Positions 16,435-23,625 of a DNA stretch of 64,000 nucleotides are shown piece after piece. The notes under the pieces are model-generated. The model was not told where the DNA came from. It saw only the letters and a program-made list of their open reading frames with translations, and made no database searches. Numbering within the stretch: position 1 is the stretch's first letter; the number at the start of each line of letters is the position of its first letter. Origin of the DNA: Nocardioides mangrovi. GTDB taxonomy: Bacteria; Actinomycetota; Actinomycetes; Propionibacteriales; Nocardioidaceae. Location of the stretch: contig NZ_JAIQZJ010000002.1 of the NCBI RefSeq assembly GCF_020073815.1, positions 1-64,000 of the forward strand. Direction: 5' to 3'. Position numbers and translations under genes: made by a program.

Positions 16435-16733
16435 AGCACCGAGTTGGGCTCGAACCGCGGCCGCTGGTCGGGGTCGTCACGGCCCGGGCGGACGAACTCG
16501 AAGCCGGCGGTCCGCACCATCTCGGTCTCGTCCCGCTCCCCCAGGTCGGTCGCGCAGGCGAGGTGCATCGGCGGCAGGTGGAAGGCGTTGCGGGCGACCT
16601 CGTCCGCGGTGCCCAGGAAGGCGATCGGCCGACCCAGCGACTCGCCGCACACGCCGCAGATCCGGCTGAGCGCGCACTGCGTGACCCATCGCTTGGACGT
16701 GAGCTCCGGCATCAGGAGGCGCTGCGCGTCCAT
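16431..16733 (-). CDS. small cysteine/histidine-rich protein of unknown function
   Basis: The 100-residue protein carries a CGVCG motif (in SRICGVCGESLGRPIAFLG) and a later HLPPMHLAC segment, together suggesting a metal-binding site. ATG at 16733 has GGAGGGAG nine bases upstream, lying inside the 3' end of the desaturase gene. A second ATG at 16712 overlaps the desaturase stop. It is the last gene of the ferredoxin reductase-desaturase operon. Family not recognised. Confidence 0.7.
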   Translation of the reverse strand: MDAQRLLMPELTSKRWVTQCALSRICGVCGESLGRPIAFLGTADEVARNAFHLPPMHLACATDLGERDETEMVRTAGFEFVRPGRDDPDQRPRFEPNSVL

Positions 16734-17917
16734 CCGCCCAGCTCCCTCCGCCGCTCGGGACGCTCCGCGTCGGTACGCCGCTTCCGATCCCGTGCCGGTG
16801 TCGACGGCTCCGGCTGATCACTGGAGGTCATCCGGTTCGGCAGCGACAGCTTCATGATCGTGCGCAGCGCCTGGCCGTACTGCCGGTGCAGCGGGCCGAC
16901 CGTGTAGGGCAGGTCGTACTTCTCGCAGAGCGCCTTCACCCGGACCGAGATCTCGGCGTACCGGTTGCTCGGCAGGTCCGGGAAGAGGTGGTGCTCGATC
17001 TGGAAGCCGAGGTTGCCGCTCATGACGTGCAGCAGCGGCCCGCCCTCGAAGTTGGCGGCGCCGAGGACCTGGCGCAGGTACCACTCCGCCCGGGTCTCGT
17101 CCTCGATCTCCTCCTCGGTGAAGTGCATCGCGCCGTCCGGGAAGTGGCCGCAGAAGATGATCACGTAGGACCACAGGTTGCGGATGATGTTGGCGGTGAC
17201 GTTGGCCCTCAGCGTGCTCTTCCAGTGGCGGCCGGACAGCGCCGGGTAGACGACGTAGTCCTTGATCACCTGGTTGCGGCCCTTGCGCCAGATCTGCGTG
17301 AGCTGGCGCTTCATCTCCTGCGGGTCCTTCTCGCCCTTGCGGATCCGCTCGATGTCGAGGTCGTGCAGCGCGACGCCCCACTCGAAGAGCAGCGCCAGCA
17401 GGCTGTTGTAGACCGGCTGCCCGATGTTGGCGGGGTGCCACTTCTGCTCGCGCGCCATCCGGAGGATGCCGTAGCCGATGTCGTTGTCGTAGCCGAGCAC
17501 GTTGGTGAACTGGTGGTGCACGTAGTTGTGGCTGTGCTTCCACTGCTCGGCCGGCTGCGCGGTGTCCCACTCCCAGTTGGACGAGTGGATCTCGGGGTCG
17601 TTCATCCAGTCCCACTGGCCGTGCATGACGTTGTGGCCGATCTCCATGTTCTCGAGGATCTTGGCCAGGCCGAGCAGCGCCGTACCGGCGGCGTACGCCG
17701 GCCGCCGTCCCCTGCCGGTGTGCGGCGCGGCCAGCATCGCGGCCCGGCCGGCCGCGGCCATCGCGCGCTGCACGGCGATGACGCGGTTGATGTACGCCGC
17801 GTCCTTCGCGCCGCGCGACTCCTCGACCTCGGCCCGGATCGCGTCGAGCTCGCGGCCGATCTGCTCCACCTCCTCGTCGGTGAGATGGGTGTACTCGCGG
17901 ACGTCCGAGATCGCCAT
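16712..17917 (-). CDS. membrane fatty acid (acyl-CoA/lipid) desaturase, DesA3-like
   Basis: Di-iron integral-membrane desaturase, 401 residues, introducing a double bond into acyl chains with electrons from the neighbouring reductase. Three histidine boxes are present: HNVMH (95-99), HSHNYVHH (128-135) and QIEHH (306-310). Hydrophobic segments lie near 75-90, 170-185 and 245-260. ATG at 17917 is preceded by AAAGGAGA. The C-terminal 40 residues are charged and low-complexity. The same gene pair in Mycobacterium tuberculosis (Rv3230c-desA3) makes oleate from stearoyl-CoA, so a delta-9 role is likely. Confidence 0.92.
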   Translation of the reverse strand: MAISDVREYTHLTDEEVEQIGRELDAIRAEVEESRGAKDAAYINRVIAVQRAMAAAGRAAMLAAPHTGRGRRPAYAAGTALLGLAKILENMEIGHNVMHGQWDWMNDPEIHSSNWEWDTAQPAEQWKHSHNYVHHQFTNVLGYDNDIGYGILRMAREQKWHPANIGQPVYNSLLALLFEWGVALHDLDIERIRKGEKDPQEMKRQLTQIWRKGRNQVIKDYVVYPALSGRHWKSTLRANVTANIIRNLWSYVIIFCGHFPDGAMHFTEEEIEDETRAEWYLRQVLGAANFEGGPLLHVMSGNLGFQIEHHLFPDLPSNRYAEISVRVKALCEKYDLPYTVGPLHRQYGQALRTIMKLSLPNRMTSSDQPEPSTPARDRKRRTDAERPERRRELGGWTRSAS

Positions 17918-17940
17918 GGTCCAGGTCTCCTTTCGTCTCA

Positions 17941-17990
17941 CTGGGTTTCGAGGCCCCTCGCTCGTTCCTCGCTCGGGGCACCTCAACCAG
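17941..17990. repeat. extragenic imperfect palindrome between reductase and desaturase genes
   Basis: Fifty bases that read ctgg-gtttcgagg-cccctcgctcg...cgctcgggg-cacctc-aac-cag. The halves are imperfectly inverted, with an inner ctcgctcgttcctcgctcg core. From memory, close variants of the gtttcgagg...cctcaacca pattern recur in intergenic regions of Nocardioides genomes. Only one copy is in this window. Confidence 0.65.
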
Positions 17991-17992
17991 CG

Positions 17993-19066
17993 CTAGATGT
18001 CGAGCGTGCAGTCGCCCACCGCGGCGGTGACGCAGGTCTGCACCTGTTCGTTGGGCTGGTGGAGCTCCTCGCCGTTGCGCAGGTCGCGGACCCGGCCGCT
18101 GACGAGGGTGAGCGTGCAGGTGTGGCAGATGCCCATCCGGCAGCCGAACGGCATGCCGACGCCGGCCTCCTCGCCGGCCTCCAGGACCGTCGTCGCGCCG
18201 TCGACCTCGATCTCCTTGCCGGAGGTGCGGAAGGTGATCGTGCCGCCCTCGCCCCCGTCACCCCCGAGCTCGAGCGAGAAGCGCTCGAGGTGGAGCCGGC
18301 CCTCGAGGCCGGCCTGCTCGAAGTGGGTCGTGATCGCGTCGAGCATCGGGCCGGGCCCGCAGGCCCAGGTCTCGCGCTCGCGCCAGTCGGGGCAGAGGGC
18401 GCCGAGGTCGGAGAGCTCCAGCATCCCGTCGGTGTCGGTGTGCAACCGGTGCACGGTGAGCCCGTCGTGGGCCGCCTCCAGCGCGGCCAGCTCCTCGCGG
18501 AAGATCATCCGCTCCGCGGTCGGCGAGGAGTAGTGCATGACCACGTCGGGCATCGAGCCTCGTCGCGCCATCGTCCGCAGCATCGCCATCACCGGCGTCA
18601 CGCCGCTGCCGCCGACCAGGAAGAGCATCCGCGGGGGCGGCGGCTCGGGCAGCACGAAGTCGCCCTCGGGCAGTGCCAGCCGGACGATCGTGCCGGGCGC
18701 GAGGCCGTTGACCAGGTGGCTCGAGAGCCGTCCCTCGGGCATCGCCCGGACGGTGATCGCGATGGTCCGGCCGTCGCGGCGCGGTGGCGAGCTCACCGAG
18801 TAGGAGCGCCACTGGAAGCGTCCGTCGACCTGCACCCCGATCCCGACGTACTGGCCGGGACGGTGGTCGTAGCGCCACCCCCAGCCCGGGCGGGTCACGA
18901 GCGTGGCCGCATCCTCGGTCTCGGGACGGACGTCGACGACCAGCCCGCGCAGCTCGCGCTCGCTCCACAGCGGGTTGAGCAGGCGGAGGTAGTCGTCGGG
19001 GTGGAGCGGCGTCGTGAGCTTCGCACCGGCGCTGCGGAGGCGTTCCCACGGGATGGTCGCGGCCAT
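17993..19066 (-). CDS. ferredoxin reductase with C-terminal 2Fe-2S domain, desaturase electron donor
   Basis: Supplies NADPH electrons to the desaturase. The 357-residue protein has an FAD-binding domain (PGQYVGIG, RSYSVSSPP near residues 70-95), an NAD-binding domain (LFLVGGSGVTPVMAMLRTMA near 150) with the CGPGPMLDA motif, and a plant-type 2Fe-2S domain with cysteines at about 309, 314, 317 and 345. It is the first gene of the operon with the desaturase and is homologous in layout to Rv3230c. A TetR-type operator lies eight bases upstream of the start. Confidence 0.93.
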   Translation of the reverse strand: MAATIPWERLRSAGAKLTTPLHPDDYLRLLNPLWSERELRGLVVDVRPETEDAATLVTRPGWGWRYDHRPGQYVGIGVQVDGRFQWRSYSVSSPPRRDGRTIAITVRAMPEGRLSSHLVNGLAPGTIVRLALPEGDFVLPEPPPPRMLFLVGGSGVTPVMAMLRTMARRGSMPDVVMHYSSPTAERMIFREELAALEAAHDGLTVHRLHTDTDGMLELSDLGALCPDWRERETWACGPGPMLDAITTHFEQAGLEGRLHLERFSLELGGDGGEGGTITFRTSGKEIEVDGATTVLEAGEEAGVGMPFGCRMGICHTCTLTLVSGRVRDLRNGEELHQPNEQVQTCVTAAVGDCTLDI

Positions 19067-19074
19067 GAGTCCTG

Positions 19075-19092
19075 AGTGAACACTTGTTCTCT
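19075..19092. promoter_or_regulatory. TetR/DesT-like operator
   Basis: AGTGAACACTTGTTCTCT contains the exact arms GAACA/TGTTC around CT and extends to AGnGAACA/TGTTCnCT. As I recall it, the DesT operator of Pseudomonas desaturase genes is very similar (AGTGAACGCTTGTTGACT). It overlaps the -35 of the divergent msrB promoter. Confidence 0.65.
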
Positions 19093-19104
19093 GAATGCGT
19101 CAAC

Positions 19105-19110
19105 TAATCT
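19105..19110 (+). promoter_or_regulatory. -10 box of a leaderless promoter for msrB
   Basis: TAATCT, six bases before the GTG start at 19117, with a possible -35 TTGTTC at 19084. GGAGG also lies between them, but only one base before the start, too close to act as a ribosome site. Confidence 0.65.
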
Positions 19111-19116
19111 GGAGGC

Positions 19117-19518
19117 GTGACGTACAACGTGGAGAAGACCGACGAGCAGTGGCGCGAGGAGCTCTCGCCCGAGGAGTACGCCGTCCTGCGCCAGGCCGGC
19201 ACCGAACGCGCCTTCACCGGCGAGTACACCGACACCGAGACCAAGGGCGTCTACTCCTGCAAGGCCTGCGGGTCGAAGCTCTTCGAGTCCGACACGAAGT
19301 TCCACTCCGGCTGCGGCTGGCCGTCCTTCTACCAGCCGATCACCGACACCATCGAGTACATCGAGGACACCTCCCACGGGATGAAGCGGGTCGAGGTGCG
19401 CTGCGCCAACTGCGGCTCGCACCTGGGCCACGTCTTCCCCGACGGCTACGGCACCCCCACCGGCGACCGCTACTGCATCAACTCGATCAGCATCTCGCTG
19501 GAGCCCGCCGACTCCTGA
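19117..19518 (+). CDS. msrB: peptide-methionine (R)-S-oxide reductase MsrB
   Basis: Repairs methionine-R-sulfoxide in oxidised proteins using thioredoxin. The 133-residue protein has the two zinc CxxC pairs (CKACG, CANCG), the substrate motif HSGCGWPSFYQP, and the catalytic cysteine in GDRYCINSISI. It appears leaderless from GTG at 19117. It is divergent from the desaturase operon and shares its regulatory interval. Confidence 0.97.
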   Translation: MTYNVEKTDEQWREELSPEEYAVLRQAGTERAFTGEYTDTETKGVYSCKACGSKLFESDTKFHSGCGWPSFYQPITDTIEYIEDTSHGMKRVEVRCANCGSHLGHVFPDGYGTPTGDRYCINSISISLEPADS

Positions 19519-19534
19519 TGCCGCGTCTCTGCGT

Positions 19535-19591
19535 CCGCTGACACAGGAGGCATCGAGATGGGCTCGGGGCCGGTGCCGGATGTGTCAGCGG
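19535..19591. repeat. palindromic element, left copy, acting as terminator
   Basis: An 11-bp perfect outer stem (19535-19545 CCGCTGACACA with 19581-19591) and an inner ggca...tgcc stem. The right arm contains the TGA stop of the minus-strand gene beginning at 19585. It resembles the element at 20601-20652 at the other end of the same gene. Confidence 0.8.
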
Positions 19592-20532
19592 GCACGGGTG
19601 ACCAGGCCCCAGCGGCGCGGGCTCCGACCGGTACGCCGCCGCGCCGCCTCGAGCCGCCGGACGACGGCGGCCGGCGCGTCGAGGTCCGGACCGGCGAACG
19701 CCACGGTCTCCAGCCCGACCTCGCGGAAGGCCTGCTCCTTCTGCAGGTCACGCACGTAGACATCGCGGCTGCGGTGCACCCAGCCGTTGAACTCGACGGC
19801 CAGCCCGCACTCGGCGTCGAGCAGGTCGGGCATCCCCAGGACGAGACCCTGCTCGTCCGTGACCAGCGGGTTGAGCAAGGGCGTCGGCCAGCCGGCGTCG
19901 AGGACCCAGATCAACCGGAGCAGCGTCTCCCCCGGTGACCGGCTCCCGACCATCGCGAGGTCGAGCACCCGTCGCGCCTGCCGGATCCGCACGTGCCCCG
20001 ATCGCGCAGCGAGGTACGCCGACCACCCCTGCGGGCCGAGGGCTCCGGCGGCGTACGCCATGTCGGCGTGCACGAGCGCTCGGCGCAGCTCGTGGGAGCG
20101 CACCTCGTCGTACAACGCACGCTCTGCGCTCGTGCAGCGGATCCCGTGCACCGAGCGGACCTCGCTCTCGGGCAGGTCCTCCCGCGACACGGTGATGGCC
20201 GGATCGTCGCGGATCCGCCCGGCGCCCTCGACGAGCGGGACCGGCAGGACGGAGCGTCCGTCGCCGGCGACCCCGTCGCAGAAGCCGACCCCGTGGAGGC
20301 GGAGCGCGGCCCACCCCGTGACCGCGCCACGAGCCCCGGCCCGTTGGGACGCCTCGACGATCCGCTGCTCCACGCTCCCCGGCGTCCCGGCCGGCACGTA
20401 GCGTCCCGGACTCGTCCGTCGCCAGGCCCGCCCGCGGGCCGCACCACGGGTCGGCCCGCGCACACCCGTCGGGTCGATGGACACCGGCACGACCAGGTCG
20501 CGGACGCGCGGGGCACGGAGCTCGAAGGACAT
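19585..20532 (-). CDS. protein with AbiEi-like N-terminal region and PD-(D/E)XK/DUF559-like C-terminal domain
   Basis: The 315-residue cytoplasmic protein has a winged-helix-like N-terminal half (TSPGRYVPAG..., GAVTGWAALRLHG, TSAERALYDEV) as in AbiEi-type antitoxin relatives. Its C-terminal nuclease-like core contains GMPDLLDAECGLAVEFNGWVHRSRD and REVGLETVAF, matching the PD...(D/E)xK-like fold of DUF559/Vsr relatives; the lysine is not obvious. Such proteins are frequent orphans in Nocardioides and the role is unknown. It is bounded on both sides by related palindromes. Confidence 0.7.
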   Translation of the reverse strand: MSFELRAPRVRDLVVPVSIDPTGVRGPTRGAARGRAWRRTSPGRYVPAGTPGSVEQRIVEASQRAGARGAVTGWAALRLHGVGFCDGVAGDGRSVLPVPLVEGAGRIRDDPAITVSREDLPESEVRSVHGIRCTSAERALYDEVRSHELRRALVHADMAYAAGALGPQGWSAYLAARSGHVRIRQARRVLDLAMVGSRSPGETLLRLIWVLDAGWPTPLLNPLVTDEQGLVLGMPDLLDAECGLAVEFNGWVHRSRDVYVRDLQKEQAFREVGLETVAFAGPDLDAPAAVVRRLEAARRRTGRSPRRWGLVTRAR

Positions 20533-20600
20533 GCCGGGACCGTCCCCACCTCGCCGTACGACGAAAAGATCGGTCGCGGCGCCTGTGGACGGCCACGTCC

Positions 20601-20652
20601 GCTGACACGCCAGGCACCTCGTGCCGCCCGAGACGGTGCGTGGTGTGTCAGC
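20601..20652. repeat. palindromic element, right copy, acting as terminator
   Basis: A 12-bp stem with one G-T pair (20601-20612 with 20641-20652) and inner ggcac/gtgcc pairings. The right arm contains the TGA stop of the LuxR gene (20648). Its arms share GCTGACAC/GTGTCAGC with the left element. Confidence 0.75.
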
Positions 20653-21772
20653 CGGCGAAGAAGCCGGACGGGCCGAGCTCGGAGCCCATCCGCGGGACGT
20701 ACTGGTCGAAGTAGACCCGGGCGATCAGCTCGCGGCGGGAGCGCACGTCGGCCTTGTCGAAGACCGACTTGAGGTGGTCCTGCACCGTGTACGCCGAGAG
20801 GTGCAGGGTCGCCGCGATCTCCTTGGTGTCGACGCCCTGGAGCACCAGCTGCGTGACGTCGCGCTCGCGCGGGGTGAGGTCGAAGGCGGCGACGACCAGC
20901 GCGACGATCTCCGGCGGACGGGCCTCCTCGATCGTCACCACCACCTCACCGACCCGGCCGTCCATGCCCGAGAGCGGCGCCGCGTGCAGGACCAGCCAGA
21001 CGCCGTCGGCCGACCGCACCCGCGCCCGAGGTGGGGCGCTCGAGTCGCCGCTCGCGTAGCGGCGGGCCGCGCCCACGAGCGCCGAGACCGGGCTCATCGG
21101 GTCGGCGGCGGCGGAGCCGGTGGTGAGACGGGCCAGACGCTCCTCGGCGCCGAGGCTCATCTGGAGCACCTGGCCGTCCGCACCGACGATGATCACGGCC
21201 GGCCCGGCGCTGCCCGGGGGGACGACGTCGGCGAGGCGGGCGAGCATCCCGGTGCGGACGCCGCGGGCGAACTGGCCCGAGAGCGAGGCCAGGAGCTCGA
21301 CGTCGTCAGCCGAGAACGGCGTGTCGTCCGGCCCGCGGAAGAGCGCCATCGCGCCCCAGGACTGACGGCCCTCGCGGAAGGCGAGCCGGGCCTCGTCGCC
21401 GAAGCCGAAGTGAGGGCGCATGAAGGTCTCCATGCGCGCGGAGCGGAGCGGATCGCCGTGCAGGAGCGCGACACCGGCCGCGGGCACCTCGGCCTGGGCG
21501 AGCTCGGTGAAGGCGGTCGGCTCGACGGTGCCGTACTCCAGGAGCCCGAACTCGTGGTCGTGGCTGTTGACCTCCTGCAGGTGGCCGTACTTCCGCGCGC
21601 TGGTGAGCATGGTGCTGCCCGGGTCGTTCGTGGCCAGGCAGGCGGCCACCCAGGGGACGGCCCGGTTGACCGACAAGGTCGCCTCGGCGAGGAACGTGTC
21701 GAGGTCGAGGCCGGCGCGCGAGAGCACGTCGACGTCCCCACGGACGCGTTCGACGGTCAGGGCGGTGGCCAC
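20648..21772 (-). CDS. LuxR-type HTH regulator with GAF/PAS-like sensor regions
   Basis: The 374-residue regulator has an N-terminal GAF-like region (about 20-180), a PAS-like segment (AVIIVGADGQVLQMSLGAEERL..., GVWLVLHAAPLSG) and a C-terminal LuxR helix-turn-helix (LTPRERDVTQLVLQGVDTKEIAATLHLSAYTVQDHLKSVFDK). It has no phosphoacceptor receiver domain. GTG at 21772 gives the plausible N-terminus VATALTVERV; ATG at 21808 is an alternative. Divergent transcription makes the Rid-like/FAD oxidoreductase operon its likely target. Confidence 0.85.
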   Translation of the reverse strand: MATALTVERVRGDVDVLSRAGLDLDTFLAEATLSVNRAVPWVAACLATNDPGSTMLTSARKYGHLQEVNSHDHEFGLLEYGTVEPTAFTELAQAEVPAAGVALLHGDPLRSARMETFMRPHFGFGDEARLAFREGRQSWGAMALFRGPDDTPFSADDVELLASLSGQFARGVRTGMLARLADVVPPGSAGPAVIIVGADGQVLQMSLGAEERLARLTTGSAAADPMSPVSALVGAARRYASGDSSAPPRARVRSADGVWLVLHAAPLSGMDGRVGEVVVTIEEARPPEIVALVVAAFDLTPRERDVTQLVLQGVDTKEIAATLHLSAYTVQDHLKSVFDKADVRSRRELIARVYFDQYVPRMGSELGPSGFFAG

Positions 21773-21817
21773 CCGACCAGTGTCCGGGGCCGGGCCCGGG
21801 GCGGCCATCCCACATTT

Positions 21818-21839
21818 CTGGGTGGTCTGGACAACCCAG
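21818..21839. promoter_or_regulatory. inverted repeat in the luxR-oxidoreductase intergenic region
   Basis: CTGGGTGGT-N4-ACAACCCAG, nine-base arms with one mismatch, midway between the divergent genes. A candidate operator for the LuxR regulator. Confidence 0.4.
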
Positions 21840-21909
21840 GCCGACCGGTCGAGAAGTCCCCACGCGACCGGGATGGGCGAGGACGCTGCTGCCCGGAAGG
21901 GTTCTCGCC

Positions 21910-22251
21910 ATGACCACCATCCCCGAGCACGCGCCGCTCGACGACCTCGGCCGACTCCTGCACGAGGACGACTACCCGGCACAGCTGGCGCTCGCGCTGG
22001 CCCGGCTGGAGGCGACCCTCGCCCGGACCGGACGCAGCGCCCGCGAGCTCCGGGAGCTGCGCGTCTCGACCACCGACCGACGCGCCTTCACCGATGCCCG
22101 CGACGTGCTCGACGAGCGCCTCGCGGACCTCGGCGCCCACCCCGTCACCACCGTCGTCGAGGTGAGCGAGCTGCCCCCACCCGGGACGCTCGTCGCCATC
22201 GGCGCCGCCCTCACCGACACGCCCGTCACTCCCGAGAAAGCACCGTCATGA
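21910..22251 (+). CDS. Rid (YjgF/YER057c/UK114)-like protein, N-terminally short
   Basis: The 113-residue protein resembles the C-terminal two thirds of RidA-type enamine/imine deaminases (QLALALARLEATLARTG..., VSTTDRRAFTDARDVLDERL..., TTVVEVSELPPPGTLVAIGAAL). It lacks the usual N-terminal GxxxSQAV-GDxVFVSGQ strands. The arginine that binds substrate in RidA (normally PxR before the VEV strand) is replaced (HPVTTVVEV), so deaminase activity is doubtful. Its stop overlaps the next gene (ATGA), implying a joint function. Confidence 0.6.
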   Translation: MTTIPEHAPLDDLGRLLHEDDYPAQLALALARLEATLARTGRSARELRELRVSTTDRRAFTDARDVLDERLADLGAHPVTTVVEVSELPPPGTLVAIGAALTDTPVTPEKAPS

Positions 22252-23615
22252 CCACCACCCCCACCATCGACTCGCTCCGCACCGTGTGCGAGGGCCGCGT
22301 CCACCTCCCCGGCGACCCCGGGTACGACGCCGCCCGGCTCGCCTGGAACCTCCTCGTCGACCAGCGGCCCGCCGCGGTCGCCGTCCCCCACACCGTCGAC
22401 GAGGTCGCCGACGTCGTCCGCGCCGCCGCCGCGGCCGGCCTGCGGGTCGCCCCGCAGAGCACCGGCCACGCCGCCGCTCCGCTCAACGAGAGCGACCTGT
22501 CCGGCGTCGTCATCGTCCGGCTCTCCGAGCTCACCGGCGTGAGCATCGATCCCGAAGCGGGCACCGCCCGGGTCGTCGGCGGCACCCTGTGGGCCGACGT
22601 CGTCGCCGCGGCCGCGCCGTACGGCCGGACCGCGATGCACGGCAGCGCCGGCGACGTCTCGGTGATCGGCTACCTGCTCGGCGGGGGCCTGTCGTTCTAC
22701 GGCCGCCGCCACGGCGTGGCCGCCAACTCGGTGCGCGCCGTCGAGGTCGTCACCGCCGACGGGTCGCTGGTGCGCGCCAGCGCGACCGAGCACCCCGACC
22801 TCTTCTGGGCGCTGCGCGGCGGCGGCGGCAACCTCGGCGTCGTGGTCGCGATGGAGATCGAGCTGCTGCCCTACGCCGAGGTCTTCGCCGGCATGCTGCT
22901 CTGGGACCGCGAGCGCTCCCCCGAGGTGGTCCGGGCCTGGGCCGCCTGGACCCGCGAGGTCCCCGACTCGGTGACCACCTCGCTGCGGCTGATGAGCTTC
23001 CCGCCCCTCCCCGACCTGCCGCCCTTCCTCAGCGGCCGACAGATCGTCGTCATCGACGGCGCGGTGCTCGAGGACGACGACCGGGCCGCCGAGCTGCTCG
23101 CCCCGCTGCGCGCCCTGGCCCCGGAGATGGACACCTTCGGCCGGATCCCGAGCACCGGCCTGGTCGCGGTGCACATGGACCCGCCCGCCCCGGTGCCGTC
23201 GGTCGGGCAGCACCTCGTCGTCGGCGAGCTCACCGAGGACGCGGTCGTCGCGCTGCTCGGCGAGGCCGGCCCCGGCTCGACGACGTCGCTGATGTTCGCC
23301 GAGCTGCGCCACCTCGGCGGGGCGCTCGCGCACCCGGTCGAGGGCGGCGGGGTGCTGACCTCCGTCGCCGGCGACTACGCGCTGCTCGGCGTCGCGATGG
23401 CGCCCTTCCCGGAGGCCGCGGCCCAGGGACGTGCGGACGCGGCGGCGCTGTGCGCGGCGATGGCGCCGTACGCCACCGGCACCCACGTCCTCACCTTCTG
23501 CGAGACCCGGGGCGACCTCGCCACCGTGTACGGCGAGGGCTGGGAGCGCCTGCGTGCGGTGCGGGCCGAGGTCGACCCCGACGGGGTGTTCCTGGCCAAC
23601 CACACCATCGCCTGA
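22248..23615 (+). CDS. FAD-binding (PCMH/BBE-type) oxidoreductase
   Basis: The 455-residue flavoprotein of the berberine-bridge/p-cresol methylhydroxylase superfamily has PHTVDEVADVVRAAAAAGLRVAPQSTGHAA with the histidine usually linked to FAD, GSAGDVSVIGYLLGGGLSFYGRRHG and ALRGGGGNLGVV. It ends with the BBE-like YGEGWERLRAVRAEVDPDGVFLANHTI. It probably oxidises a small alcohol, sugar or secondary metabolite; the substrate cannot be told. It is coupled by ATGA overlap to the Rid-like gene and faces the LuxR regulator. Confidence 0.87.
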   Translation: MTTTPTIDSLRTVCEGRVHLPGDPGYDAARLAWNLLVDQRPAAVAVPHTVDEVADVVRAAAAAGLRVAPQSTGHAAAPLNESDLSGVVIVRLSELTGVSIDPEAGTARVVGGTLWADVVAAAAPYGRTAMHGSAGDVSVIGYLLGGGLSFYGRRHGVAANSVRAVEVVTADGSLVRASATEHPDLFWALRGGGGNLGVVVAMEIELLPYAEVFAGMLLWDRERSPEVVRAWAAWTREVPDSVTTSLRLMSFPPLPDLPPFLSGRQIVVIDGAVLEDDDRAAELLAPLRALAPEMDTFGRIPSTGLVAVHMDPPAPVPSVGQHLVVGELTEDAVVALLGEAGPGSTTSLMFAELRHLGGALAHPVEGGGVLTSVAGDYALLGVAMAPFPEAAAQGRADAAALCAAMAPYATGTHVLTFCETRGDLATVYGEGWERLRAVRAEVDPDGVFLANHTIA

Positions 23616-23625
23616 GCGGGTCGGT

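Noticed and set aside
19535..20652. Insertion sequence
   Set aside because: The flanking elements are palindromes in direct orientation rather than terminal inverted repeats of one element; the gene between them has no transposase motif and no target duplication was seen.
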